64,000 nt of DNA from Phyllobacterium lublinensis (lineage in GTDB: Bacteria > Pseudomonadota > Alphaproteobacteria > Rhizobiales > Rhizobiaceae), in contig NZ_JAIUDQ010000002.1 of the NCBI RefSeq assembly GCF_020164435.1, forward strand, positions 296,189 through 360,188, read 5' to 3'. This document shows positions 18,206 to 26,557 of this stretch, piece by piece. The notes below the pieces were generated by a model. That model ran no database searches and was not told the origin of the DNA. It saw nothing but the letters and a program-made list of their open reading frames with translations. Position 1 is the stretch's first letter; each line of letters opens with the position of its first letter. Made by a program: the position numbers and the translations under genes.

Positions 18206-18676
18206 TTGGCCAAGATGGAAGGAGGATGCCGCTGCGGCCGTGTAAGGTGGCGCATCGAGTGCGAGCAACCTCCTCGCACCTACGCATGCCACTGTTCGGA
18301 CTGTCAAACCTGGAGCGGAAGCGCCTTCAGTCAGCAGGCGATCGTGGCGCGCGAGCGTTTCGAATGTGTCGGTGATGTCGGCCAGTTCGATTTGCCAAGC
18401 GCGGACGGCCAAAGAACATCCATCCAGTTCGCCTGTCCGACATGCTTCACGCGGCTTTACAATACCAACAGCGCCCGGCCCGGCCTTGTCGTCATCCGGG
18501 CTGGTACCTTTGACGCAAGTCATGAACTCACCATCGTTGCCCACATCTGGACCAAGCGCAAACAACCATGGCTGATCATCGATGATCGATGGCCCACCTG
18601 GCAGGAGAGTGCGCCGCAGGCGGAATTGTTTCGGCTGATTGACGCCCCGCCAGTTAAGGACCTGCCGCCAAACTAG
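18206..18676 (+). CDS. GFA family protein (glutathione-dependent formaldehyde-activating-like)
   Basis: A ~156-residue zinc protein of the GFA fold. The cysteines are in place: GGCRCGRVRW, YACHCSDCQTWSGSAFS and FACPTCFTRLYN. The founding member speeds the reaction of formaldehyde with glutathione, but most GFA proteins have no known substrate. The TTG at 18206 lies 7 nt after AAGGAG and is preferred; the ATG at 18215 is the alternative. It stands alone. Confidence 0.85.
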   Translation: MAKMEGGCRCGRVRWRIECEQPPRTYACHCSDCQTWSGSAFSQQAIVARERFECVGDVGQFDLPSADGQRTSIQFACPTCFTRLYNTNSARPGLVVIRAGTFDASHELTIVAHIWTKRKQPWLIIDDRWPTWQESAPQAELFRLIDAPPVKDLPPN

Positions 18677-18799
18677 TTCACAATAGTGGAACCAATCGCG
18701 GGGCTCGATGTTGCCTTGTAAAGGAGCAATGAAAATGGCCGACAGGCTCCGTCAGTCAGAACACGGTCGCTAACGAACGCTGTTTAAGGAGCAGGTTTC

Positions 18800-19105
18800 A
18801 TGAACAAGTACCATCTGGAGAAACAGGTAACAGAGACTGCCAAGGAAGCCCGACAGGGCCTTCTTGGGCGACCTATGCTTTTCGTATTGTTGGGAGGGCT
18901 GTTACTCGCCTTGGCTGCATGGGGACTAGTGGAGCTTTATGGCGAAAACATCGATCGTGATCCGGTCACGAGCGGGCAGGCAACGCCAAATCAGACCGGA
19001 GCGCCTTCGGGCGCCGGGACAGATACGCCCAACTCGACTAGCGCCCCGACAAACCAGAATCCGGCACCGCAAACCGGCAATGGCGGAGAAACGCAAGGTC
19101 AATGA
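18800..19105 (+). CDS. Single-pass membrane protein with disordered tail
   Basis: A 101-residue protein: a charged N-terminus, one hydrophobic helix (MLFVLLGGLLLALAAWGLV, about residues 27-45), then a low-complexity Thr/Pro/Asn/Gln/Gly-rich tail outside the membrane. The ATG follows AAGGAGCAGG. The family is not recognised. A 14-codon reading with a good ribosome-binding site precedes it at about 18729-18773 and may be an upstream ORF. Confidence 0.6.
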   Translation: MNKYHLEKQVTETAKEARQGLLGRPMLFVLLGGLLLALAAWGLVELYGENIDRDPVTSGQATPNQTGAPSGAGTDTPNSTSAPTNQNPAPQTGNGGETQGQ

Positions 19106-19263
19106 GTTTGATTTGATCGTCCCAATCGCCGCCGATCAAGCTTAGGCAAGGCGTGCACACGGTCTCGTAAGCTGATTTTGCGAAGTCACGGCTCTGGCCC
19201 GCAACCATTCACCCCAATTCGTGTTAGGATCATGCACGAAGTTTGGACAGAAAGGCAGGTCAG

Positions 19264-19476
19264 ATGATGATCCACACCAGACGCTCTCCAACGCACCTTG
19301 TTTCACTCGAGTCGCAGGATATTGATTGGCTGACTAGGGAAATGACGCATCAACTGGGCAGGGATGAGATGCGCCTCGCTGTATCGAGCTCGAAAAACCA
19401 GGAGCGCGAGATCTCGAAGGACATCGATCACGAGAGTCGTATCCTGGCAGCGTTGAGGGCAAGCAATCAGGAATGA
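19264..19476 (+). CDS. Small hypothetical protein
   Basis: A 70-residue hydrophilic protein (THLVSLESQDIDWLTREMTH near its start), unrecognised. An ATG at 19264 after GGCAGG is chosen; a TTG at 19243 is in frame. It overlaps the first possible ATG of the following cupin gene as ATGA, which suggests a two-gene operon. Confidence 0.5.
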   Translation: MMIHTRRSPTHLVSLESQDIDWLTREMTHQLGRDEMRLAVSSSKNQEREISKDIDHESRILAALRASNQE

Positions 19477-19493
19477 AGGGGAGGATGTCAGAA

Positions 19494-19907
19494 ATGAAAA
19501 AAGGATTGATCGCAGTTTGTCTTGCGCTTCTGGCATTTCCCGCGCAAGCGTTGGACAGCACAGTCGTGGTGACTCCTATTTTCAAAACGATGCGCACAAT
19601 AGCTGATCAACCCATTGAACTCCCGCAAAAGAACGTTGAAGTGGTTGTCTCGACATACGATATCGCGCCAGGAGCGATGCTACCTGTTCATCAGCATCAC
19701 TATCAACGATATGCCTATGTTCTCGCAGGAACGCTTACCGTCACCAATCTCGAGTCCGGCAAGAGCGCTACGTTCACGGAAGGCGATTTCGTGGTGGAAT
19801 CGCGGTCCGAGTGGCATCAGGGCGCAAACAACGGCACAGAGCCGGTGAAACTCCTAGTTATCGATCAGATCGAGCAAGGCGCCGAGACCGTTACCTTGAA
19901 AAATTGA
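19494..19907 (+). CDS. Exported cupin-domain protein
   Basis: A 137-residue protein with a cleavable signal peptide (KKGLIAVCLALLAFPAQA) followed by a single cupin barrel. The metal ligands are visible in MLPVHQHHYQRYAYVLAG and SEWHQG. It is therefore probably a periplasmic metal-binding cupin; a catalytic role is unproven. The ATG at 19494 is preferred because GGGGAGG lies about 9 nt upstream and the signal peptide starts there, although ATGs at 19473 and 19485 are in frame. Confidence 0.8.
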   Translation: MKKGLIAVCLALLAFPAQALDSTVVVTPIFKTMRTIADQPIELPQKNVEVVVSTYDIAPGAMLPVHQHHYQRYAYVLAGTLTVTNLESGKSATFTEGDFVVESRSEWHQGANNGTEPVKLLVIDQIEQGAETVTLKN

Positions 19908-19952
19908 ACGGGGGTCGTTCCGGCGCCCCGCCAACGGTCCGGTCAAACAGCC

Positions 19953-20366
19953 TCAATCGATGATTTGTGCGCCTTGCGCCCTCAGGCGCTCAAGGTTCTC
20001 CTTCATTTCCTGTAGTTGTTCGGGGGAGTGACCTTGCCACTGCGTAACCTCGCCGGTGACCCGCAGCGGCTCCCGAGAGCGGTAGGATTGCGTCGGATTG
20101 CCTGGGAACTTCTTGTCGGTCAGATTGGGGTCGTCCATGATCGGACCGGTTGGCTCGACGATGTAGATCCGTCCCGGGCTGTCTCCCGCGGCAAGCTCAG
20201 CGCCCCAGATTGCGGCATCCAGAGTGCCAGTAAAATAAACCCAGGATGACGGCGTGCCTTCGCCAAAATTGGATCTGAAGCCAACCACGATGAGGTCTCC
20301 TGGCTTTAGATCTACCCGGGTGCCATGGTAGAAACGTTTGGGAGTATCGCTGTCGCTGGCTGTCAT
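19953..20366 (-). CDS. arr: NAD(+)-rifampin ADP-ribosyltransferase (Arr)
   Basis: A 137-residue protein that matches Arr over its whole length: RFYHGTRVDLKPGDLI, TLDAAIWGAELAAG, RIYIVEPTGP, DPNLTDKKFPGNPTQSYR and GHSPEQLQEM are hallmark segments. Arr transfers ADP-ribose from NAD+ to the ansa-chain hydroxyl of rifamycins, inactivating them. The ATG at 20366 gives the standard length. It reads toward the chromosome and lies only 70 bp from the tRNA-derived attachment repeat, on the chromosomal side, so it could be native or carried in by an older insertion. Confidence 0.93.
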   Translation of the reverse strand: MTASDSDTPKRFYHGTRVDLKPGDLIVVGFRSNFGEGTPSSWVYFTGTLDAAIWGAELAAGDSPGRIYIVEPTGPIMDDPNLTDKKFPGNPTQSYRSREPLRVTGEVTQWQGHSPEQLQEMKENLERLRAQGAQIID

Positions 20367-20435
20367 CCGTTCGTCACAGATCGCTTGTCGTGGAATTGTA
20401 CTCCCGCTAACGCACATTGTTTAGGAAGGAGAGTA

Positions 20436-20481
20436 ATGGCGCACCCGACAGGATTCGAACCTGTGACCTCTGCCTTCGGAG
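20436..20481 (-). repeat. attL: 3' half of tRNA-Arg(CCG), 46-bp direct repeat copy 1
   Basis: This 46-bp sequence is identical to 53134-53179. Read on the minus strand it is the 3' part of a tRNA-Arg from the anticodon loop (anticodon CCG) through the T-arm (GGTTCGAATCC) to the encoded CCA. The 5' half is missing, so it is not a working tRNA here. This is the classic footprint of a tyrosine integrase that inserts in the 3' end of a tRNA gene. Confidence 0.93.
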
Positions 20482-20588
20482 AGCAGTGATTGAACGATCG
20501 AAACGTTCAGACATGTCCACAAATGTATTTTACTATCAATATGATAAGAAATATTTGTCCACTCTTGTCCCGTGATGTACGCAGATAT

Positions 20589-20608
20589 ATATTTGACAGA
20601 TATTTGAC
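20589..20608 (+). promoter_or_regulatory. Paired ATATTTGAC arm-type sites, left end
   Basis: Two direct copies of ATATTTGAC begin at 20589 and 20600, 11 bp apart, between attL and the integrase start. The same pair with the same spacing is found at 53066 and 53077 just inside the other att copy. Repeats of this layout are typical arm-binding sites for the N-terminal domain of a tyrosine integrase. Confidence 0.7.
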
Positions 20609-20624
20609 GATTTCAGGAGCTGCA

Positions 20625-21959
20625 ATGGCGAAGACCCTAAGAGAAGCGAAGCTCACAACGCCTAGTGCGCGTAAAGAACTGTTATCTGGTGTCCATTGGC
20701 GGTCGATCGATCCTGAAACCCACCTCGGGTATCGGAAAGGCATACGCGGAGGCCGGTGGCTGGTACGGTGGTATTCAGGCGAGGGGAAATACCAGCAAGC
20801 CACGTTAGGGACGGCAGACGATGTGATAACTGCGGATACCCTATCGTATGCTGCCGCTGAAAAGGCAGCTCGCAAGCATGTGAACGCTGCACGGCTCGAG
20901 GCTAAGGCGAAGGCTGGCGGGCCATTGATGACAGTAGCTCTTGCTGTTCATCAATATATTGCAATGCGCGATGCAACTGAGAGCAAACGCTCGGGCAAGA
21001 AAACCCGGTCGAATGCATCGCAGCGGCTCGGCAAGCACGTAACGGGGACGCCGCTATCAGAAATTGCATTACATGCTTTGACAGAGCAGGACCTTAAGGC
21101 ATGGCGCTCAGATCTGTCCGAAATGAAGACCTCTACCGCAAATCGTCTCATCAACGATCTGAAGGCTGCGCTTAATTCCGCGTGGCAAAACAATAGAAGC
21201 CGCCTCCCGCCTGACATTTCGACAACCATCAAGCACGGCCTTAAGGCGGCTCAAGCACACGATGAGGGTGAGGACGTTGCCCGTGAAAATCAAATCCTCA
21301 CAGATGCAGACGTAGGCAGACTGATCAGAGCGTCACAAATTGTGGACGATGCGCAGAGTTGGGACGGCGATCTTTATCGGATGGTGCTCCTCCTCGCAGC
21401 TACGGGGGCCAGATTTTCTCAGCTTACCCGTCTCCGCGTTGCAGATGTCCAGAAAAGCCGCCTGATGGTTCCAACAAGCAACAAAGGCCGGGGCATCAAA
21501 GTCAACAGGATTGCAGTTCCTGTAGGTGACGACGTGCTTCAAGCGCTCATTCCAGCGACGCAAGGCAGGTCTGGCGACGAGCTGCTCCTGATCCGCTGGA
21601 GGCACAAACAGAAGCCTGGCAGTATGGAATGGACGCGAGATATCCGAGGCCCGTGGCAGGCCACTGAGTTGACGCCACCGTGGCAGGAAATTCGCAGGGT
21701 ATCCGAGATGAAAGACGTCATCCCTTACGCTCTGAGACACTCGTCTGTTGTACGCGGGATACGCGCTAATCTTCCAATCCGACTTGTTGCTGCTCTTCAC
21801 GATACGAGCGTCCAGATGATTGAAAAGCATTATGCCCGTTGGATTGTTGACGGGCTTGACGAATTGGCAGCGAGGGCAGTTGTACCCCTGATCCCCCACC
21901 TGGAGGGCGACAGCGTCGTGCAGTTGGGCGGGAAAGCAGCATGGACAGCGACGCCATAA
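20625..21959 (+). CDS. Tyrosine recombinase/integrase of the first element
   Basis: A 444-residue phage-type integrase. The catalytic domain shows the first Arg in ATGARFSQLTRLRVADV, the YALRH box (a Tyr in place of the usual first His), the later LHDTS and the nucleophile Tyr in IEKHYARW. The N-terminus (ARKELLSGVHWRSIDPE) is an arm-binding-type domain, and a SAM-like core-binding region lies between. The ATG at 20625 follows CAGGAG; upstream readings run through the arm sites. It sits 143 bp inside attL pointing inward and should catalyse integration and excision at the tRNA-Arg sites. Confidence 0.95.
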   Translation: MAKTLREAKLTTPSARKELLSGVHWRSIDPETHLGYRKGIRGGRWLVRWYSGEGKYQQATLGTADDVITADTLSYAAAEKAARKHVNAARLEAKAKAGGPLMTVALAVHQYIAMRDATESKRSGKKTRSNASQRLGKHVTGTPLSEIALHALTEQDLKAWRSDLSEMKTSTANRLINDLKAALNSAWQNNRSRLPPDISTTIKHGLKAAQAHDEGEDVARENQILTDADVGRLIRASQIVDDAQSWDGDLYRMVLLLAATGARFSQLTRLRVADVQKSRLMVPTSNKGRGIKVNRIAVPVGDDVLQALIPATQGRSGDELLLIRWRHKQKPGSMEWTRDIRGPWQATELTPPWQEIRRVSEMKDVIPYALRHSSVVRGIRANLPIRLVAALHDTSVQMIEKHYARWIVDGLDELAARAVVPLIPHLEGDSVVQLGGKAAWTATP

Positions 21960-22034
21960 ACAGCATCGTGCCCTCTGACGAACTCCAGGGGCATTGCTTG
22001 GAGCCCTCGCCGTCCAGTGCGGAGATTGCGCGCC

Positions 22035-22568
22035 ATGCCTAACGAAAACGATTCCATTTCACAGACGCCAACCTGGATACTTTCGCCGACATCATCCATT
22101 CCCTTGCGGGAAAGAGCTGCAGCAAGAAAGGCGTTGGCCGAGGCAATCTCGCAACGCGAAAGCAGCCCAGCGTTGCATAAAGCCTACTGGAACGCGGTCC
22201 TTGAGGTGAATGTAATTCCGGGCAATTCCAGTCGAGATATTGCCGCGAAATGTTTGCGGGACCTGCGGCGCTCGGGCGATCGTGAGGGTGCCAAAGCTCT
22301 CCTACGGCTTATAAGCGGGAAGGGCCCCGGTCGGCCCACGTCTGATCTCGAATACTATGGTTTGGCAGAGAGATTTGCTTTGGAGCGCTCGAAATTGAGG
22401 GAAGACCGTAAGGGAGGGCGCGTATCAATCAAGGAAGTCGAGAAAAAGATCTTTGATGATAGCGGAATTTCGGTATCGAAAATGCGACGGGCACGCCGAA
22501 AGTTCGGTGATTTGGCCGAAGCACGTGTCGAGGCAAGGTGCTCACTCGCGAAAATATTCGGAAAATAA
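22035..22568 (+). CDS. Hypothetical protein of the integrative element
   Basis: A 177-residue protein, basic and mainly helical, with a GKGPGRPTSDLE segment in the middle and an arginine-rich C-terminal third (SKMRRARRKFGDLAEARVE), which suggests nucleic-acid binding. The family is not recognised. It follows the integrase by 75 bp on the same strand. The ATG at 22035 is used. Confidence 0.55.
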   Translation: MPNENDSISQTPTWILSPTSSIPLRERAAARKALAEAISQRESSPALHKAYWNAVLEVNVIPGNSSRDIAAKCLRDLRRSGDREGAKALLRLISGKGPGRPTSDLEYYGLAERFALERSKLREDRKGGRVSIKEVEKKIFDDSGISVSKMRRARRKFGDLAEARVEARCSLAKIFGK

Positions 22569-22658
22569 GGGGCATTTTCGGTCAGGGATCGTAGAAGACA
22601 ACGTGTCGTCCATGACTATAATGGGAGGCTACTTCAACAATGGTTGTGAGGTAGCAAC

Positions 22659-23027
22659 ATGGGATTCCCAAAGATTTCAAATACGGCCAACGGTTATGCA
22701 ACCGTTTCGGTCGCACCTCTAAAACGGGTTGCGCTTGATATTCCGAGCACGGTTGACGCGTCAGGTCTATCTAGAGCGCAAATTTACAAAGACTTACGCG
22801 CTGGAAAGCTCGCGGCCTACAAGAACGGTAGCCGGACGCTGATTTTTCTCGATGACCTTGAGGGATATTTGCGTAGATTGCCACGCGCGGAATTTCGTCC
22901 ACTGGACGATGAGGCTGAACTGAATGTTTCCAATGAAGATGGCCGCCTGGAAACGGATGCACCCGATGCAGCGACGCCGGCGTCGACATTGGGCGGTAAA
23001 GCGCGGCATCAGCAAACACAGAAATGA
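22659..23027 (+). CDS. AlpA/excisionase-like helix-turn-helix protein
   Basis: A 122-residue protein whose central part (STVDASGLSRAQIYKDLRAG, then KLAAYKNGSRTLIFLDDL) is the small winged helix of the MerR-like excisionase/AlpA superfamily. In satellites and prophages these proteins direct excision or switch on the integrase. The acidic C-terminal tail has no domain. Its position near the integrase fits a recombination directionality factor. It is followed by a GC-rich hairpin. Confidence 0.7.
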   Translation: MGFPKISNTANGYATVSVAPLKRVALDIPSTVDASGLSRAQIYKDLRAGKLAAYKNGSRTLIFLDDLEGYLRRLPRAEFRPLDDEAELNVSNEDGRLETDAPDAATPASTLGGKARHQQTQK

Positions 23028-23030
23028 CGA

Positions 23031-23053
23031 ACCGCCGGCTGGTGACCGGCGGT
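23031..23053. terminator. GC-rich hairpin
   Basis: An 8-bp perfect stem (ACCGCCGG with CCGGCGGT) and a 7-nt loop begin 4 bp after the stop of the excisionase-like gene. It could end the early transcript; no T-run follows directly. Confidence 0.45.
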
Positions 23054-23153
23054 GCCGAGCAACTGAGAGCATTTTGCAATGTGCGCATAATATGTTGCTC
23101 TGATTCCGTTCCGTCAAGCCCACGTGGTTCTTCAACTCGAATGAGGAACCGAA

Positions 23154-23720
23154 ATGCGAATTCGCGCGCCACAGGCCGAACGCGGCTTAGACCTCTACGA
23201 AACTTCGCCCGTTGCCGTTCACGCCCTGCTTCGGACCGAGCGACTACCGCAAAACATTTGGGAGCCAGCGTGCGGGCCTGGCGCAATTGCGCGTGCTTTG
23301 CGCGCTGCGGGTCATCATGTCCTTGCTACCGACATAGTCGACTACAAGTCACCCGACCAAGATTATTCGGGTTGGGATTTTCTACTTGAGCATTCGCTTC
23401 CTGACGGCATCCAGGCAGTCGTTACCAATCCGCCATTCGCTATTGCCGACTCCTTCGTCACGCATGCGCTAGATTTGTGCCCGCTCGTCGCAATGCTGTT
23501 GAGGTTAGACTTTCTGGAAAGTGTCAAGCGGTCATCGATACTTGAGGGAGGATTTCTTTCTCGGGTTTACGTTTTTCGCGACCGCCTGCCAATGATGCAC
23601 CGGGCGAATTGGCAAGGTCCCAGAGCTTCAAATCCGACCGCATATGCGTGGTTCGTCTGGGACCGCGCCCATCAGGGTGAGGCAACGCTTCACCGTATAT
23701 CAGCGAGGGCGCCAACGTGA
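23154..23720 (+). CDS. Orphan DNA methyltransferase-like protein
   Basis: A 188-residue class I SAM methyltransferase. Motif I is EPACGPGAIARAL and the catalytic motif IV is TNPPF, as in N6-adenine or N4-cytosine DNA methylases. It is short and has no target-recognition domain, like the orphan methylases of phages and integrative elements that mark or protect element DNA. GAGGAACC precedes the ATG. Its stop overlaps a GTG (GTGA) that may start the next gene. Confidence 0.75.
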   Translation: MRIRAPQAERGLDLYETSPVAVHALLRTERLPQNIWEPACGPGAIARALRAAGHHVLATDIVDYKSPDQDYSGWDFLLEHSLPDGIQAVVTNPPFAIADSFVTHALDLCPLVAMLLRLDFLESVKRSSILEGGFLSRVYVFRDRLPMMHRANWQGPRASNPTAYAWFVWDRAHQGEATLHRISARAPT

Positions 23721-24049
23721 GCGGTTGCAGACAATCGAACGCAACATCGATGATGGAGCTCACCGCTTACGATCGCCATTGGTGTGAGGGCACTGACAGG
23801 AGACGCAGGCCGGCACTTTTTGAACTGCTCGGGGAGGCGCCCACTCCTTGTGGCGAGATTTCCACGGCACTGCTTGGCGATCCGAGCACTGCTGGCCGTC
23901 GGAAAGTCAGGTCGTCTTCGGCTTACAACCTCGTTTTACCTTTGGGCCACCACGAGAGGGGCCGCTGGTGCAATTTGGACCCAGCTACGGGCAGAAATAT
24001 CTTCAACCTTGTCTCTTATGGGCCACGACATGCTCGCAAGGACCATTAA
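23717..24049 (+). CDS. Possible small coupled protein
   Basis: A 110-residue reading beginning with GTG inside the methyltransferase stop (GTGA) and ending one base before the next ATG. That tight packing supports it, but the composition is unremarkable and no domain is seen. A longer reading of the next gene in another frame overlaps this stretch, so only one of the two is real here. Confidence 0.35.
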   Translation: MSGCRQSNATSMMELTAYDRHWCEGTDRRRRPALFELLGEAPTPCGEISTALLGDPSTAGRRKVRSSSAYNLVLPLGHHERGRWCNLDPATGRNIFNLVSYGPRHARKDH

Positions 24050-24050
24050 A

Positions 24051-24416
24051 ATGGCATCACTCGAAAAAATAGTTCTTTTGCTCGGTAGTGATCATCCTTT
24101 CGAAGCTCTCGCGGCGCGCGACGCGCTAATAAAGCGCCTCGCGCGCGAGGGTCGCGATCTGCACTGGTTCGCCAAGCAGGCAGACCTGTGCATCGCCAGT
24201 TCCCACGCCGATAAAGGAGGGACTGCAGACGCCAATAGTACCGATGAAATTGATCACCAGGCAGCTGCCAAGTGGCTGCTAGATCAGTTCGGATCTTTCT
24301 TGAGCCCGAACCAGCGGGACTTCTGTAACACCATTATGCAATGGGTCGGGGAGCCGACAGAGAAACAGGCAGGATGGCTGAGCGCTCTCCTGCGCAAATA
24401 CGGATATCGCCCATGA
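24051..24416 (+). CDS. Hypothetical protein upstream of the primase
   Basis: A 121-residue protein (SLEKIVLLLGSDHPFEALAA at the start; SPNQRDFCNTIMQWVGEPTE and a short basic tail at the end). The QRDF...EPTEKQ pattern is of a type common next to replication genes in rhizobial prophages, but I cannot name a function. The ATG at 24051 is chosen, and the stop overlaps the primase start as ATGA, so the two are translationally coupled. Confidence 0.6.
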   Translation: MASLEKIVLLLGSDHPFEALAARDALIKRLAREGRDLHWFAKQADLCIASSHADKGGTADANSTDEIDHQAAAKWLLDQFGSFLSPNQRDFCNTIMQWVGEPTEKQAGWLSALLRKYGYRP

Positions 24417-26341
24417 CGCCGCTGGAACTTGCCCTGTTCTACGTGTCGCAAGGTTTCACGGTCCTGCCCGTCAATCCTGTAAATAAACACGCGCTGACGA
24501 GGAACTGGACCAATACGGCGGGAAAGGGGGCGCCCGGATCGTCGAAGGATCTGGATCAGGTGCGGACTTGGTGGGAACAATGGCCGAACGCTTGCGTCGG
24601 TCTCCGCGCGGGTAAGGTAAACGGCTTTGTGGTGATTGACGTCGACAAGCATGGCCTCTCCGACGGGTTCAAGACGATCAAGGCTTTCGAAGACATAGAT
24701 TCGAACTTGACGGCTACAGTGCTTACTGCCGGTAACGGGCATCACATCTATTACGCCTATCCCGGCGAACTTAAGTCGGGCACGCTGGGCGAAGGAGTCG
24801 ACTTCCTTGCCGAAGGCCGGATGGTAATCGCGCCGGGTTCGAAGCGCTCAGACGGCACGCCATACCAGTTCGTCAACGGGCACGACCTCACAGCCCTGGC
24901 GCCGCTGCCGGGATCAATCCTGGCGAAGTTGAAACGGTTCCCCGGACAGAAGAAGCTAGACAGCTGGTCGGAGAAGATCCGCGCCACGCCGGAAGGGCTG
25001 CGGCACAATGTGGTGCGGGACGCCTGCTGGGCGCTGGCGCATGAGGTTGCAGCAAAGAGGCTGGAAGAGCCAGAGTTTCGCCAGCGCATCGCCGACATGG
25101 CGGGAACCTGCATCCCGCCGCTCGACAGGCTCGACACCGAGAACCTGATTGAAAGTGCCTTGCGCAAAGCCCGCGAGGGAAAGGCTGGCGGCGCGAAAGA
25201 AGCCCGCTTCACGCTGCCAGATTTCGAGCCTCATGAGGATCCTGTCAATGCAGCAGAATTGCTGACCGGAATTGGCACCGCGTTGCAGGCCTATCTGTCG
25301 ATCAATGGCGACCAACTCGTCGCGGTGGCATTGTGGATCGTCCATACCCACTGTCTCGAAGCGACTGATTATACGCCGCGCCTACTCATCCGCTCCCCAA
25401 CCAAGAGATGCGGCAAGTCCACCCTGTTAAGGATCATTGGCAAGCTGGTGCGCCGCCCGCTTCCCCTGTCCGGAGTGACGGCGGCAATGTTGTTCCGCTC
25501 TATCGCCGCCTTCAGCCCGACGCTGCTGCTTGATGAGGCCGACAATGCCGGGCTGTCGCACAACGAGGAGCTTCGCGCTGTCCTCAACGAAGGTGTGTAC
25601 GCCGAGGCGATCATAGGCCGCACGGTCGGCGATGACCACGAACCAAAGCTTTTCCCTATCTTCGCTCCCGCAGTTTTGGCGGGGATCGGTAACTTGCCGG
25701 TTACCCTAATGGATAGGTCCATCACCATCGAAATGCGGCGCAAGCTGAAGTCGGAGACGAAGGAACGGTTCGACCGCCGCCGGATCGATCACCTGACGGC
25801 GCTTGGCAGAAAGGCGGCAAGGTTCGCTGCTGACAACGTGCTCACGCTGTCCGTTGCCGATCCGGAAGTCCCGGAAAGCCTGAACGACCGTGAGCTCGAT
25901 GGCTGGCGGCCACTGCTGGCGATCGCCGACCTGGCAGGTGTGGGGTGGGGCGAGAGGGCGAGGACGGCGGCAGTTAATCTATGTGGGCTGGCCGACGACA
26001 ACGATGATGAAGAGCCGTCCCTGACCCTGTTGGCCGACTGCTTCAGAATTTTCGAAGACCTCAAAAACAGAGGCAAGGCCGACTATGAGCCGGACCTAAC
26101 CAGTGGCGTCGAGGCCGAGATTCCAAGTGCTGAGCTGATGCAGCAGTTGCACATGCTTGAGGATCGATCGTGGAATGAATGGGGCCCCATGCGTAAACCG
26201 ATTACCCAGCACGCAATTGCCCGGCTACTGAGGCCATACGACATCAGGCCGGGCAATGTCGGTACGAGGCAAAACCGTGCCAAGGGATATCTCTGGGCGA
26301 CCTTCAATGATGCATGGAACCGCTACGGAGGTCGACCATGA
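24413..26341 (+). CDS. Primase-polymerase with DUF3631 ATPase domain
   Basis: A 642-residue replication protein. Residues ~1-180 are a bifunctional primase/polymerase domain: FTVLPVNPVNKHAL, the metal-binding VVIDVDKHG and NGHHIYYAYP. After a linker comes a P-loop ATPase of the DUF3631 type (Walker A SPTKRCGKST, Walker B LLLDEADNAG), the usual helicase partner in phage and satellite primases. It should prime and unwind the element's DNA to start autonomous replication. It starts within the stop of the preceding gene (ATGA) and is followed by a large inverted repeat that may be the origin. Confidence 0.88.
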   Translation: MTPLELALFYVSQGFTVLPVNPVNKHALTRNWTNTAGKGAPGSSKDLDQVRTWWEQWPNACVGLRAGKVNGFVVIDVDKHGLSDGFKTIKAFEDIDSNLTATVLTAGNGHHIYYAYPGELKSGTLGEGVDFLAEGRMVIAPGSKRSDGTPYQFVNGHDLTALAPLPGSILAKLKRFPGQKKLDSWSEKIRATPEGLRHNVVRDACWALAHEVAAKRLEEPEFRQRIADMAGTCIPPLDRLDTENLIESALRKAREGKAGGAKEARFTLPDFEPHEDPVNAAELLTGIGTALQAYLSINGDQLVAVALWIVHTHCLEATDYTPRLLIRSPTKRCGKSTLLRIIGKLVRRPLPLSGVTAAMLFRSIAAFSPTLLLDEADNAGLSHNEELRAVLNEGVYAEAIIGRTVGDDHEPKLFPIFAPAVLAGIGNLPVTLMDRSITIEMRRKLKSETKERFDRRRIDHLTALGRKAARFAADNVLTLSVADPEVPESLNDRELDGWRPLLAIADLAGVGWGERARTAAVNLCGLADDNDDEEPSLTLLADCFRIFEDLKNRGKADYEPDLTSGVEAEIPSAELMQQLHMLEDRSWNEWGPMRKPITQHAIARLLRPYDIRPGNVGTRQNRAKGYLWATFNDAWNRYGGRP

Positions 26342-26350
26342 GCGTACTCC

Positions 26351-26497
26351 CCCTTCAATCCGTACATCCGTTCACAGCATTGATTTCATTGGCGCTTTTG
26401 GCTTTCGTAAGCGTTCACCGACAGTGTTTTGTGCACGCTTTGAAATGGCGAAACTCCAATGAAATCAACGTTGTGAACGGATGTACGGATTGAAAGG
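26351..26497. repeat. Long inverted repeat, 42-bp arms
   Basis: The arms 26351-26392 and 26456-26497 are reverse complements at 39 of 42 positions, separated by a 63-bp centre that holds a smaller inner dyad (AAGCGT and ACGCTT). It lies in the 216-bp gap between the primase and the SSB-like gene. Possible roles are the replication origin acted on by the primase, or a structured RNA in the transcript. Confidence 0.85.
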
Positions 26498-26557
26498 CAA
26501 TACGAGGCGATTGCGGCACCTGCCAAAACTGGAACCGCGAACACAGAGGATACGAAA

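Noticed and set aside
20436..20481. A tRNA-Arg gene at this place and at 53134-53179
   Set aside because: Only the 3' half is present in both copies; the D-arm and 5' acceptor strand are missing, so these are attachment-site fragments and not tRNA genes.
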